64,000 nucleotides of DNA from an uncultured bacterium (lineage in GTDB: Bacteria > Bacteroidota > Rhodothermia > Rhodothermales > Rubricoccaceae), in NCBI GenBank assembly GCA_947493945.1, contig CANLSR010000001.1, positions 62,001-126,000 on the forward strand, given 5' to 3'. The translations under genes and the position numbers were made by a program. This document shows, piece after piece, positions 1-8,890 of the stretch. The notes beneath the pieces are model-generated. The model was not told the DNA's origin. It did no database searches and saw nothing but the letters and a program-made list of their open reading frames with translations. Position 1 is the stretch's first letter. Every line of letters begins with the position of its first letter.

Positions 1-481
1 CTTGCGCCTCCTCGAACACTTGGTCGCTCGCCTCGCCCTGTTCAAAGTAGTACGCGCCACCGTTGAACCGTGGCAGTCCCGGAACTCCAAACTGCTCGCT
101 GATGGCTTCGACGTCGCCAAACCACTCGCCGCGAGAGACGACGCGCCCGATGGTCGCGACCGGTCTGCCGGCGAACGCGTCGAACGCTGGCCGGAGGTCC
201 CCGACGCAGAGACAGTCGGCGTCGACGAACAGCGTCTGGTCGGCCGGGGCTAGCTCGTTGAGGTAGAGCTTGGGCGAGAACCCACTCCCATACTGACCCG
301 GCTGAAGCGGGATCAGCTCGACCCAGTCCAAGTCCGGCGGGACGATGTCCAGTTGGTCTGTCGCAATCGCGAAGCCGATGTCGTTGTCTGCGTTCCAGAG
401 CTGGAAAGAGCGCGCGAGCGTGGCGGCGAGCTGCACAAACAGCGGCTTGCCCGTGGCGATGGTGAGGACCGAACGGCTCAT
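1..481 (-). CDS. Glycosyltransferase (GT8-like fold), 3' end cut by the window edge
   Basis: The reverse strand reads open from an ATG at 481 to the window edge with no stop (about 160 residues). It begins MSRSVLTIATGKPLFVQLAA and contains the segment LFVDADCLCVGDLRPAFDAF, with a DxD-type motif (DAD) that binds the metal and nucleotide sugar in GT-A glycosyltransferases. The pattern 'KLYLNELAPADQTLFVDAD' resembles GT8/glycogenin-like and related nucleotide-diphospho-sugar transferases. It is the last minus-strand gene of the EPS block seen here. The acceptor and sugar cannot be told. The C-terminal part is outside the window, so length cannot be compared with the family. The 583 bp upstream is gene-free, so it may have its own promoter. 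Confidence 0.8.
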   Translation of the reverse strand, partial: MSRSVLTIATGKPLFVQLAATLARSFQLWNADNDIGFAIATDQLDIVPPDLDWVELIPLQPGQYGSGFSPKLYLNELAPADQTLFVDADCLCVGDLRPAFDAFAGRPVATIGRVVSRGEWFGDVEAISEQFGVPGLPRFNGGAYYFEQGEASDQVFEEAQ

Positions 482-1064
482 GACGTCGAGGAAGGTTTAT
501 AGAGGCGAACCCAAAGCCACGCAGGGGGCAGACAAGATCCTGGGTCTAGGCCAACGTGAGTCGCCAAATGCGTGCCAGTCGGAGACCGCCCTCCTAGTAC
601 CGGCCAAAGGGAGTCCCCGGCGATTCTCTAGGGCCCGCCTGTCCACCTCACGTTATGCGGGATGGCCCACGCCGACGACGGGATAGGGACGCGGACCTTC
701 CGTGTCCCGACAGGGAACGCGCCCCGATACGGCCTGGGGGAGCGCCCAGAGGCCGCCCCGGGTGGGGATGATGACGCCGACGTCGATGTCCATGCAAAAG
801 GAGCTTCAGGATGTTTCGATCTGCACGGCTCAGCCCTCCCCCTCCGATCCAACCGAGAGACCCACCGGTGGAACATACAGCGGGGGCAGTCCACGCCGGT
901 TGAGCGACGGATCCGCTGGCGCCTGGGCTGAGCGGTTGGACGGACCCGTCTTCCGAGGTGCCCCCGCTCATCCCCGTCGCTTAGCTCAGCCTCGCCCCGT
1001 AGTCGTTCAACTTCAGCAGCGCGGTTAAACGAGCGCTTAAACCTATCAAATCATGACAAATAGG
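482..1064. other. Intergenic region without a recognisable gene
   Basis: This 583-bp stretch lies between two minus-strand glycosyltransferase genes. Short open frames exist on both strands but give low-complexity Arg/Pro/Ser-rich products with no family resemblance, typical of GC-rich shadows. The 40 bp next to the downstream gene (about 1020-1062) are noticeably AT-richer, including a short imperfect palindrome around 1022-1042 that could be part of a termination region for the GT2 gene. I see no convincing promoter, RNA or repeat. Confidence 0.5.
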
Positions 1065-2108
1065 CTACAAAGCATGAGGAATGGCTTTGAGCATCATCCG
1101 GGAGAACGCGAGACGAGGGCAGAGCTTGGCCGTAGTTGCCAGGGCCATGCGTTGCGCGGAGCGGTCCAATTGGCCGTAGTGCCACGCTTGCCTCAGGACG
1201 GAGCCGGCCGCTTCGCAGCGCATCAAACTCGCCGTGTCTGGGGGTTCCGACTGGCGGACCAGGCTGAGCACCTCTTTCAAAATAGGGAGCCCGACCCTGA
1301 ACTCGTCCCCTTCCATCTCGCGCGACCCGCGGTACAACGTCACGGTCGCGTCGAGCTCCTCCCCGCTGACAGGGCGCCCGAGGAGCGCCTCCATGGGTCG
1401 TCTCGGCACCGTCACACTGAGCGACTGGCCTTTGCTCCCTCTCGTCTTCCCGATGGACTCATCGTGGACCCTGTAGCGAACGAGGGGTTCGGGGATGTTC
1501 GCGAACCGAGTCTTGTCGCGGAGACGGGTCCAGAGGTCTGAGTCCTGGGCCGTCCAGTACCTCTCGTCGTAGCCGCCCACGCTCCGCACGACACCGGCCC
1601 GGAACATGACGCTCGGGTGCAGAAAGCTGCTGTAGAAGAGCTGGCGTGCACGGATGGTCTCGTGGTCCGTGGGGAACGTCCCCGTGCTCAGGGAGCGGCC
1701 CTCCGAGTCCATCTTGTCGTACCAGCACCCCACCACGCCGACACCGGGGTGGTCGTCCAGGAACGCGACCTGTCGCTCCAGCCGGCTCGCCAGGTTCACG
1801 TCGTCGGCGTCGGCGCGGGCCACCAGGGGCGCCCGGCACGCCGCGAGGCCCCGGTTGAGCGACGCCGCCAGCTGGCGGTTCTCGCCGTTCGTCAGGACGG
1901 CGATCCGGGCGTCGCGCTCCCGGTAGGCGGCCAGGATCTTGGCGGTCCCGTCCGTGCTCGCGTCGTCCACGACGACGAGCTCGAAGTCGGTGAGGGTCTG
2001 GGCGAGCACGCTGTCGAGCGCCTCCGCGAGGTAGCGCTCGCCGTTGTAGACGGCCATCAGCACGCTCACGCGGGGAGCTGGGGGCGGGGGTGTAAGGGGC
2101 TCCAACAA
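1065..2108 (-). CDS. Glycosyltransferase family 2
   Basis: This is a cytoplasmic inverting GT-A glycosyltransferase. The N-terminus has the family signature VSVLMAVYNGERYLAEALDS (residues about 14-33), then VVVDDASTDGT (the first Asp pair, nucleotide contact) and the metal-binding region ARADADD (about residues 97-103). A later segment, GGYDERYWTAQDSDLWTRL, matches the acceptor-side motif with the catalytic ED/DxD-like acid. The C-terminal 100 residues are helical and variable. The upstream propeller gene stops at 2116. The listed start is a TTG at 2108; a second TTG at 2105 and a GTG at 2069 (giving MSVLMAVYNG) are alternatives, and none has a clear ribosome-binding site. Sugar specificity is unknown; the role in EPS assembly is inferred from context. 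Confidence 0.88.
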   Translation of the reverse strand: MLEPLTPPPPAPRVSVLMAVYNGERYLAEALDSVLAQTLTDFELVVVDDASTDGTAKILAAYRERDARIAVLTNGENRQLAASLNRGLAACRAPLVARADADDVNLASRLERQVAFLDDHPGVGVVGCWYDKMDSEGRSLSTGTFPTDHETIRARQLFYSSFLHPSVMFRAGVVRSVGGYDERYWTAQDSDLWTRLRDKTRFANIPEPLVRYRVHDESIGKTRGSKGQSLSVTVPRRPMEALLGRPVSGEELDATVTLYRGSREMEGDEFRVGLPILKEVLSLVRQSEPPDTASLMRCEAAGSVLRQAWHYGQLDRSAQRMALATTAKLCPRLAFSRMMLKAIPHAL

Positions 2109-2115
2109 AACGGGG

Positions 2116-3291
2116 CTAGCGGCTCAAAAGGTAGATCTGCCGGCCCCCGTCGTCGAGCGAGGTCACGACCACCTTCCGGCCGTCGGGGCTCGGGTTCGGG
2201 TGCAGGTCGCAGCGGAACGGGCCGCGCTTGGGGGTGTGGTTGCCGAACTGCGCGACGTGCTCGTGGTGCCCGCTGCCCACGTCGACCGTGAACACGTCGA
2301 CGGTCTCCTGGTAGGGCGTGTCGAACACGAACTCGTCGGCGGCGCCGGGAAGCCGGCGGATGTGGACGTTGTGGTCGATCAGGTCCGGCGCCAGCGGCCC
2401 GAGCGGACGTCCGACCGGAGACGCGTCGCGGTAGACCGGGACGCCGGCGTCGCCCTGGCGCCAAAAGTAGAGCCGCTCGTCGTCGAGCCAGATCACGTGC
2501 GACGCCCCCCGAGCGAGCAGGCGGAGGTCGCGGCCGTCGGTGCCGCACGTCAGGCTCGCGCCCATCGTGTCGTTCCAGCCGGAGGTCTCGTTTCGGAACC
2601 GGAGCTTGACCGTGAACCGCCGCCCGTCCGGCGACACCTTGACGTGGTTGAACCAGTAGGTGTAGCGGCGGACGGCGTGCTTGAGCCGCTCCTTTATCGG
2701 CAGGTGAGACAGGAGGAAGCGCACCGCGTCGCGGAGCGGGAGCGCCAGCCGGGACTCGCCCGTCTCCAGGTCCAGCCGCCACACGCCGTCGTCGGCGGCC
2801 CGGCGCTGGTCCAGGCGGGCGCCCGCCCCGCCCGGGTAGCCGTAGCCGGGCCGGACGCTGTCGAGCCGCGCCATGTTGAGCGAGAGCGCGAACCGGCCCC
2901 CGGGGTCGAGCCCGTAGACGGGCCGCGGCAGCGTCCGGCGCTCTCCAGAGTCGGTGTCGAACGTCCGTGACACGAAGGCGTCGCCCTCGCGGTCGTTCCA
3001 AACCAGCGTCCGGGTGCCCGGCACCCACTGCGTCATGGCGCCCTGCTGCCAGCTCCACGCGCGGCTTTCCCCGACGGCCACCCACTGGCGGCTCCCCTCG
3101 GTGTCGACGTAGCCGATCTCGATGGCGTCGGCCGGCGTCGGGGGCCGCTCGGCAAAGCGCACCTGGTGGCCGGCGACGAGCCGGCTCTCGGCGTCGAAGA
3201 CGGGGATGTCGTAGTACGCGTGCGAGTGGAAGCGGCCCGCCTCCGTCCCCGAGGTTAGCTGGGTGCCTGTCCACCCGCTGAAGGTCTTCAC
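2116..3291 (-). CDS. PD40/WD40-like beta-propeller protein of the EPS locus
   Basis: A 391-residue protein with repeated beta-propeller blades of the TolB/PD40 kind: VSPDGRRFTVKL (around residue 220) and NPSPDGRKVVVTSLDDGG near the C-terminus are the clearest blade signatures. Overall it resembles oligogalacturonate-lyase-like propellers, but lyase activity cannot be claimed. No signal peptide is visible, so it is probably cytoplasmic. The start is a GTG at 3291 preceded by GGAAGGTGG. It overlaps the stop of the upstream glycosyltransferase by 4 bp (GTGA), so the two are translationally coupled. A longer in-frame extension to 3564 exists but is Arg/Pro-rich antisense to the neighbour and was rejected. 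Function is unknown: it might be a scaffold or carbohydrate-binding accessory. Confidence 0.75.
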   Translation of the reverse strand: MKTFSGWTGTQLTSGTEAGRFHSHAYYDIPVFDAESRLVAGHQVRFAERPPTPADAIEIGYVDTEGSRQWVAVGESRAWSWQQGAMTQWVPGTRTLVWNDREGDAFVSRTFDTDSGERRTLPRPVYGLDPGGRFALSLNMARLDSVRPGYGYPGGAGARLDQRRAADDGVWRLDLETGESRLALPLRDAVRFLLSHLPIKERLKHAVRRYTYWFNHVKVSPDGRRFTVKLRFRNETSGWNDTMGASLTCGTDGRDLRLLARGASHVIWLDDERLYFWRQGDAGVPVYRDASPVGRPLGPLAPDLIDHNVHIRRLPGAADEFVFDTPYQETVDVFTVDVGSGHHEHVAQFGNHTPKRGPFRCDLHPNPSPDGRKVVVTSLDDGGRQIYLLSR

Positions 3292-4268
3292 AGCACCACC
3301 TTCCGCTTGACGGCGCGGGCCGCCCGGAGCCCGAACGACGCCACCCGGTCGGCCGCGGCGACGGAGCGGAGCGCGGCGACGCGCGCCAACCACGGGACCC
3401 GGTCGCCGAGGCGGGGCTCCCGGACGGGCACGTCCCCGAGCTCGACCCGGCCGTCTCGGTGGTCGAAGTACTCGAGCAGACGCCGCCCGTAGACGCTCCC
3501 GGCCTTGCTGGCTCCCGGCGTGGCGAGCCGCTGGCGGTGCGTGTCCAGGACGCCCTCGGTCCACTTAAAGTGGTGCACCCGGAACGGAACCGAGAACCGG
3601 ACGATGGCCTCGCCGATTCCGGGGAACTGCCCGAGCGGGCGCCCCAGGAGGTACGAGACTGGACGGCCGTTGTGGAGCGGGTGGTGCCCCCCGCGGCTGG
3701 GGAGCACGTCGCCCCGGCAGGCCATGATGTTGACGGTGCCCGCCTGGTAGCCGTCCTCGTCCCGCCGGAGCGTGCAGATCACGTCGGCCTCGATGGGGAA
3801 CTGGTCCCACAGCGACGGCTCGGGCTCGACCGCTGCCAGCCGCCCGCCCGGCGCCAGCCGGTCGATAAAGACGCCCTGGACGCAGGTGACGCCGCGGCGG
3901 TCGCAGTAGTCGAGCACCTCGCCGAGTGGGGCGGGAAACTCGCAGAACTCGTCCACGTCGGCGCTCACGACCCAGTCGGCCGGCGCCGCGACGCGCCGCT
4001 GGACCTCGCGGCGCTTTTCCCACATCGCGTCGCTCGTGTAGGGCGCGATCCACTCCTCGGCCGGCTCGATCCCGTGCGCCTCCAGCACGGCGCGGGCCTC
4101 CGCCAGCGCGGGGGCGTCGGCGGTCGGCGCGTTGAGGACGAGGTGGGCGTCGGCGGGCTCGATGCCAAGACCGAGGTAGTGGCGGAGGAAGTGCGGGAGC
4201 AACGCGAGGTCGTGCTCCACCCCCACGCACGATATCAGCAGGGTTCGTCGGGTCGGGGCGGGGGGCAT
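3288..4268 (-). CDS. Glycosyltransferase family 2-like (DVDEF-type)
   Basis: A 326-residue protein starting MPPAPTRRTLLISCVGVEHD. The segment WVVSADVDEFCEFPAPLGE (about residues 100-118) carries the DxDEF motif typical of the Glyco_tranf_2_4/GT92-like families, in which the Asp residues hold the metal and nucleotide sugar. A conserved histidine/tryptophan region (VHHFKWTEGVLDTHRQR) lies about two thirds along, again typical of these families. The C-terminal 80 residues are basic and may lie at the membrane. It is coupled by a 4-bp overlap to the downstream propeller gene and sits 46 bp after the capsule-type transferase gene, so it is probably in one operon. Substrate is unknown. Confidence 0.82.
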   Translation of the reverse strand: MPPAPTRRTLLISCVGVEHDLALLPHFLRHYLGLGIEPADAHLVLNAPTADAPALAEARAVLEAHGIEPAEEWIAPYTSDAMWEKRREVQRRVAAPADWVVSADVDEFCEFPAPLGEVLDYCDRRGVTCVQGVFIDRLAPGGRLAAVEPEPSLWDQFPIEADVICTLRRDEDGYQAGTVNIMACRGDVLPSRGGHHPLHNGRPVSYLLGRPLGQFPGIGEAIVRFSVPFRVHHFKWTEGVLDTHRQRLATPGASKAGSVYGRRLLEYFDHRDGRVELGDVPVREPRLGDRVPWLARVAALRSVAAADRVASFGLRAARAVKRKVVL

Positions 4269-4314
4269 CGGCGCCGTCTGGGCAGTGGGCTCCCGGTCGA
4301 ACGGGGCCGTGCCG

Positions 4315-5214
4315 CTAGGGTTCGCCCGCGCGGCTGGCGGCGAGGCTGGGCGGGAGCGTCAGGCCCCAGCCCGCCAGCACGGCCGCGACCTCGGTCGGCG
4401 CGTAGCCTTTCTTAAAGCTCATCTTGACCATCGGCAGCCGGGCGGCCTCGGCGGGCGTCGGCAGGTCCGCCTCGGCCAGGTGGCCGTCGAGGGCGCGCTG
4501 GAGCACGTGGGGGCCGCGCGCGCTCAGGCGGGGGACCCCGGCCCAGGCCGCCGCGAACCGGCGGTCCTCGCGGAGCAACCACTCGAACGTGTAGTGCATC
4601 CAGAGGTACGCCTGCGGCCGGAGCGGGGCGGTAACGTAGGCCTCGCACACACGGCGCCACGTCTCGAACACGGGGTCCTCGGGCTGCGACGCGAGGAACC
4701 AGCTCGCAAGGTGGCGGGCGGGCTGCGGACGGGCGAACGCGAACCGGCCGCTCGCCGCCGCGCGGTCCACCCAATCGTCGAGCGGCCTCAGGCCGATGAC
4801 CGTCGCGTCTGCCCAGACCCCGCCGTACTGGCTCAGCAGACGCAGCCGGACGACATCGGACTTGGCTGTGCGCGTGACCCAGCGCGGTAGGTGTGGCATC
4901 TCGATCCAGTCGCCCACGGTGTCCGCGTCGAGCACGGTCACGTCCCAGCCGGGGTTGGCCTCCCGCCAGCTCGCCATCGCGGCGCGGACGAGCGGCGGCG
5001 CGGCGGCCTCGCCCTGGTCCCACATCGTCCACAGGCGGCGCGGCACCACCGGCCCCGGGTCGGGGCGGGCCAGCAGCGCGTCCCAGTCGCCGACGAAGGT
5101 GTCGAGGCCGAGCCGCGCGCGGACGGCCACGTCGCGCTTTTTCTGCTGGGGCACGAAGCGGCGGTGCCGGAGCCGGTTCCAGAGGGACAGGCGGGGGCCG
5201 TACGGAGCGTTCAT
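4315..5214 (-). CDS. Capsular polysaccharide synthesis protein (GT32-like)
   Basis: This 299-residue protein looks like the Caps_synth / GT32 group of sugar transferases. Evidence: an N-terminal segment VPRRLWTMWDQGEAAAPPLV (family 'IP..iW..W.qG' signature), then the core motif KSDVVRLRLLSQYGGVWADA (about residues 118-137), whose conserved Asp, Arg, GG and WxD residues form the active site of this family. Length is normal for the family. It lies 10 bp after the sulfotransferase stop in the direction of transcription, so the two are likely cotranscribed. The transferred sugar cannot be inferred. Confidence 0.85.
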   Translation of the reverse strand: MNAPYGPRLSLWNRLRHRRFVPQQKKRDVAVRARLGLDTFVGDWDALLARPDPGPVVPRRLWTMWDQGEAAAPPLVRAAMASWREANPGWDVTVLDADTVGDWIEMPHLPRWVTRTAKSDVVRLRLLSQYGGVWADATVIGLRPLDDWVDRAAASGRFAFARPQPARHLASWFLASQPEDPVFETWRRVCEAYVTAPLRPQAYLWMHYTFEWLLREDRRFAAAWAGVPRLSARGPHVLQRALDGHLAEADLPTPAEAARLPMVKMSFKKGYAPTEVAAVLAGWGLTLPPSLAASRAGEP

Positions 5215-5224
5215 CGGGCGGGCC

Positions 5225-6202
5225 TTACTGGGCGGGGTCGGCGGCGTAGCTCTGGAGAAACGGGAACCGGCGCGTGAGCCCGTCCACGCGCTCTAGCTGG
5301 CGGTCGGTCCAGGCGACGGAGCGGCGGCTCTTGTTCGGGCTGTCGTAGACGATGGACGCCGAGGCGGCCACGTACCCCGGCTCCGGGTCGAGGCCCAGGA
5401 ACTGGCACAGGCGCCGGGTCTCGCCGTCCGGGTCGGCCGTGAACGACTCGTAGACCACGTGCCGCCAGTCGGCGGCGGGGGTGGCCTGCTGCATCTGGGC
5501 GATCCCCTGGCACAGCCCCTCGTAGTCGTCGATCATGCTGTCGAGCGCGGCCGACGCCACCTCGCCCCGCTCCTGCGCCTGGTTCAGCTGGGCCTTAAAG
5601 TCAGCGGAGCCCTCGGCGGCGATCCGCAGCCGGTCGTACGTCCGCCCCTTCCGCAGCGACATGGTCGCGATGTTGTCGAGCGGGTGGCGCGTCACCAGGA
5701 CCCACCGGCAGCGGGCGCGGACCCGCCGCCGGACGGCGTCGAGCAGGCCGGGCTCCCGCTGGACCCACCGCACGGCCCAGTCCCCCTTCTTGTCGCCGAC
5801 GACCGTGGGCCGCTTGGCCTCCCCCCCGTCCTGCCCCGGCACCACGTAGGAGAAGCCGTTCCAGTAGCGCCCGTTCCGGCTGAACGCGGCCGAGTTCTCC
5901 AGGATCAGCGCGTAGAGCACCCGCTCGGAGACCCCCGCCCGGAGCAGGCCCATCGCGTCCAGCTCGTGCGAGATGACGGCGTCGGGATGGGCGTCGAGGA
6001 TGGAGCCGATCAGCGAGTGCCCGGAGCGCGGGAACCCCACGAACTGCACGAACTCTCGCACGTCGCCAAGCTCCCGGCGGTGCCGCACGGCGCCCGCGGC
6101 GCCCTGGAGCGCCAGCCTCCACACGGGCACGTCGCGATGCCCGCGGGACTGGTCGCCCTCGAACGCGGGGATGCTGTGGGTCGTGCGGAGGCGTTTGAGC
6201 AT
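5225..6202 (-). CDS. Sulfotransferase (PAPS-dependent)
   Basis: A 325-residue protein with the two hallmark PAPS-binding motifs. The 5'-phosphosulfate loop is FVGFPRSGHSLIGSILDAHP (about residues 47-66); the 3'-phosphate-binding segment is VLVTRHPLDNIATMSLRKG (about 160-178). It would move a sulfuryl group from PAPS to a hydroxyl or amine of a carbohydrate or other acceptor, so the polymer made by this locus may be sulfated. The chosen ATG at 6202 (MLKRLRTTHSIPAFEGD) gives a normal length; the open frame runs on to 7369 but only as a shadow of the epimerase gene. It lies 47 bp after the epimerase and 10 bp before the capsule-type transferase in transcription order. No PAPS synthesis genes are in the window. 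Confidence 0.85.
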   Translation of the reverse strand: MLKRLRTTHSIPAFEGDQSRGHRDVPVWRLALQGAAGAVRHRRELGDVREFVQFVGFPRSGHSLIGSILDAHPDAVISHELDAMGLLRAGVSERVLYALILENSAAFSRNGRYWNGFSYVVPGQDGGEAKRPTVVGDKKGDWAVRWVQREPGLLDAVRRRVRARCRWVLVTRHPLDNIATMSLRKGRTYDRLRIAAEGSADFKAQLNQAQERGEVASAALDSMIDDYEGLCQGIAQMQQATPAADWRHVVYESFTADPDGETRRLCQFLGLDPEPGYVAASASIVYDSPNKSRRSVAWTDRQLERVDGLTRRFPFLQSYAADPAQ

Positions 6203-6249
6203 GTCGGTGTTGGGCGGGGCCAAGGCCCTCGGCCGGACCAGAGGAGAGT

Positions 6250-7245
6250 TCAGGAGACCCGAGCGGGGCCGTGTAGCGCCTCGCGCGGCTGGCGGAGCCA
6301 GTCGGCAAAGCGGGCCAGGCCCTCGTCGATCCCGGTCTGTGGCTCGTAGCCCAGCAGGCGCCGGGCCTTGGCGAGGTCCGCCCACGTCTGGGGCACGTCG
6401 CCGGGCTGCTGCGGGTGCCGCTCGATGCGCGCCTCGACGCCCAGCGCCCGCTCCAGCGCCCCCACCAGCTCGGAGAGCCGGACGGTCCGGCTGTTGCCCA
6501 GGTTGACCACCTCGAACGGCGACCCGTCGTAGGCCATCGACCGGACGATGCCCTCGACGACGTCGGCCACGTAGGTGTAGTCGCGGCGCGTCGAGCCGTC
6601 GCCGAAGAGCGGGACGGGCTCGCCGGCGAGCATCCGGCGCGCGAACTTGTGGATGGCGAGGTCGGGCCGCTGGCGGGGGCCGTAGACGGTGAAGAACCGG
6701 AGCGCGACCACGCGCATGTCGTACAGGTGGGCGTAGACGTGGCCCAGCAGCTCGGTCGACACCTTGGAGGCGGCGTAGGGACTGATGGGAGAGAGCACGG
6801 CGTCGTCCTCGCTCCACGGCACGTCGGGGCTGATGCCGTAGACGCTCGACGACGACGCGAGCACGACCTGCGGGACCCCCCGCTCCCGGGCCAGCTCCAG
6901 CACCGCCTGGGTGCCACCGACGTTGACCGACTGGTACGCCGCCGGACTCTCGATGGACGGCCGGACGCCGGCCTTGGCCGCCAGGTGAACCACGACGTCG
7001 ACGGAGGCGCCGCCCGCCGCGTCGCGCAGCGCGTCCAGGTCCTGGACGTCCGCCTCCGCCAGCCGGTAGCGCCCGTGCCCGAGGTGCCCCCCGACGTTTT
7101 CCCGCTTGACGGCGGGGTCGTAGAACGGGTCGAAGTTGTCGACGGCCACCACCCGCCAGCCGCCGGCGAGGAGCCGGTCGACGAGGTGGCTCCCGATAAA
7201 CCCGGCGGCGCCGGTCACGAGGGCCGTCCGCTGAGATGAGGTCAT
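6250..7245 (-). CDS. NAD-dependent sugar epimerase, UDP-glucuronate 4-epimerase-like
   Basis: A 331-residue extended SDR enzyme. The Rossmann NAD site is TGAAGFIGSHLVDRLL (residues about 10-25), followed by VVAVDNFDPFYDPAVKREN, which is characteristic of UDP-glucuronate 4-epimerases (the route to UDP-galacturonate). The catalytic Ser/Thr region is LASSSSVYG and the catalytic YxxxK is in SPYAASKVSTEL. RRDYTYVADVVEGI and VNLGNSRTVRLSELV are further family signatures. The likely role is supplying an activated uronic acid to the EPS glycosyltransferases. A dTDP-glucose dehydratase or UDP-glucose epimerase assignment is less likely but not excluded without alignment. It is probably the first gene of the operon running down to at least 2116. 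Confidence 0.88.
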   Translation of the reverse strand: MTSSQRTALVTGAAGFIGSHLVDRLLAGGWRVVAVDNFDPFYDPAVKRENVGGHLGHGRYRLAEADVQDLDALRDAAGGASVDVVVHLAAKAGVRPSIESPAAYQSVNVGGTQAVLELARERGVPQVVLASSSSVYGISPDVPWSEDDAVLSPISPYAASKVSTELLGHVYAHLYDMRVVALRFFTVYGPRQRPDLAIHKFARRMLAGEPVPLFGDGSTRRDYTYVADVVEGIVRSMAYDGSPFEVVNLGNSRTVRLSELVGALERALGVEARIERHPQQPGDVPQTWADLAKARRLLGYEPQTGIDEGLARFADWLRQPREALHGPARVS

Positions 7246-7642
7246 GGTCTCGGAGGGTTCTCTTGGGCGCCGAGTGGGCCGCTGGCGGGTACGGGTGACG
7301 GCGGCCGCGTGGTGCTCCCGCTACTCGAAGGTGCCGGCCCACGTCGCGCAGGTCCGCCACGGGCGCCATGGTGGACGGCCATTCTAGCGAGAGAGCGGCG
7401 GCGCGGGCGTGGAAATCCCACGACCCCGAGGATCAGGCCAGAGACGAGGGCCAGCCGCTGGCGGACTCTCTAGACCCGACGTGCAGCGCCACAGAGTGCC
7501 TGACGGGCCGCTCGTGCTGGGCGCGTGATGGCTGGCGCGCGGGGCCGACCGTGAGGCCCGATGCACCAGAGCGCGGAGTGGACCCTGCGATCACCCTCGG
7601 GAGCAAGCCCGCAAAGGGCGCCGGTGCCCTAGACCCGGCGAG
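7246..7642. other. Intergenic region, probable leader of the epimerase operon
   Basis: A 397-bp gap between two minus-strand genes. The small plus-strand frame here (7368-7748) encodes a compositionally odd Arg/Pro/Ser-rich peptide and overlaps the end of the ATP-grasp gene, so I regard it as spurious. The gap should hold the promoter for the epimerase gene and the terminator of the ATP-grasp group, but I could not identify either with confidence. Two copies of the locally frequent CGCTGGCGG motif occur (near 7271 and 7456). Confidence 0.5.
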
Positions 7643-8767
7643 CTACTGGCGGTCGGTCCCAGAGAGGATGCCATGTTCGACGAGGAAGGTCCGGGCCACA
7701 GGGTCCGCTTTGAAACCGCCAGCGGGGATCTCCAAGCCGGCGATGTAGGGGCCAGAATTCCCCTCGATCAAGACCGGGCCGTCAGGCGCAATCCCGATGT
7801 CCCACCCGACGTAGAGCAGCGGGAGCTGGGCGTGTGCTCGCTGGGCGAGGGCGGCGGCTTCCGCGAAGAAAGGCACGTTAAACCCGTCGAACACTATGCC
7901 CGTCTCGGGGTGCCGCTCGTAGGTCGCCCCCCCGAATTGGAAGAACGTGTACCCAAGCGGTCGGAGCCGGCCTGTCGCGCGGTCGACTCCAACGACGAGG
8001 CCTCCGGCGTGGCTGTTGTCTATAGGTTTTCTTCCTTGCCCCACGCGGAGAACGGCCGCGAGAACGGGAAACGACCCGTTCTTGGCCATCCCTGTCAGGA
8101 TACGGAGCGTGTTGAGACAACCGGGGTGGAGCCTGTCCATCTCGGGGTGCTGGTCGATGGCCTCCTGAAAAAAGTAGTCCACCTCGAGCGCGCTCTCCCT
8201 CGCCTCCTCGACGGTTTGCTCGGACGGCGCCGACCGTATGAGCATCGCACCCGCCCCCTTCCTGTCGTTGACCGGCTTGGCAAACACCCGTCCGGTGGGA
8301 GACGCCTCCGCCATGCCGACGAGCGCGACGCCAAACGCGGCGCGATCCTGAAGACGGACGTCGGCGTGGCCAGGCCGAAGTAAGATGGAGGCCCGGGTCT
8401 GGCCCAGGTAGGCGGGGAGCCGGATCGGGGGAGACCCGTCGTCTCGGCGGAGGTGTTCGTCGAAGAGCGTTTTGTCGTCGAAAACCCGGAGGTACCCGTC
8501 TGGCCTGCGCTTCAAGTCCCACAAGGCCGAGGTTTCGGCCTTGGTCAGATAATCAGCGGGGTCGCCGGCCGCGTTCTGGTACAGGAGCCGCTCAAGGTAG
8601 AAGCGCGGGGAGAAGCCGTCACGTCGGTAGGCCAGGAGCTCTCGGGCGATCCGGTGCCTCGGCTTGCGGTCGGGGTGGGCATTGACCCGGCGCCACGACG
8701 TACGGAGGCGGCCGGCCTTCGAGCGAAACGACGAGGGAGATAGAGCCGTCATCCATTTTATACGCAT
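7643..8767 (-). CDS. Sugar-transfer-associated ATP-grasp ligase, copy 1
   Basis: A 374-residue member of the 'sugar-transfer associated ATP-grasp' family (ATPgrasp_ST). Visible family features: the helical N-terminal region with FSPRFYLERLLYQ, the lid segment RVFAKPVNDRKGAGAMLI carrying the Lys that contacts ATP, the segment HPEMDRLHPGCLNTLRILTG, the HAGGLVVGVD block, and the terminal YVGWDIGIAPDGPVLIEGNS with the metal-binding D, E and N residues. ATP-grasp enzymes join a carboxylate to an amine or thiol via an acyl phosphate; the family is predicted to act in surface polysaccharide biosynthesis, but no substrate is known here. It is closely related to the neighbour at 8891-10003 (shared stretches such as QHPEMDRLHPGCLNTLR), indicating tandem duplication. 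Confidence 0.86.
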   Translation of the reverse strand: MRIKWMTALSPSSFRSKAGRLRTSWRRVNAHPDRKPRHRIARELLAYRRDGFSPRFYLERLLYQNAAGDPADYLTKAETSALWDLKRRPDGYLRVFDDKTLFDEHLRRDDGSPPIRLPAYLGQTRASILLRPGHADVRLQDRAAFGVALVGMAEASPTGRVFAKPVNDRKGAGAMLIRSAPSEQTVEEARESALEVDYFFQEAIDQHPEMDRLHPGCLNTLRILTGMAKNGSFPVLAAVLRVGQGRKPIDNSHAGGLVVGVDRATGRLRPLGYTFFQFGGATYERHPETGIVFDGFNVPFFAEAAALAQRAHAQLPLLYVGWDIGIAPDGPVLIEGNSGPYIAGLEIPAGGFKADPVARTFLVEHGILSGTDRQ

Positions 8768-8890
8768 GATTAGCGATGGGATATGTCCAGACCCGATACC
8801 GTACGACCCCTTACTCTTCAGTCATCATAGATTCGACTTCGAATTTCGCCTTGCGCAGCAACCGAAAAGGGCCAGTTTAGAGTGACGGCT
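8768..8890. other. AT-richer spacer between two ATP-grasp paralogues
   Basis: This 123-bp spacer is markedly richer in A and T than the genes on either side, which fits a promoter region for the downstream minus-strand gene (start at 8767). No -10/-35 pair could be assigned with confidence. Confidence 0.3.

Noticed and set aside
628..971. Small minus-strand frames in the 482-1064 gap
   Set aside because: Overlapping frames of low complexity with no start context or family resemblance.
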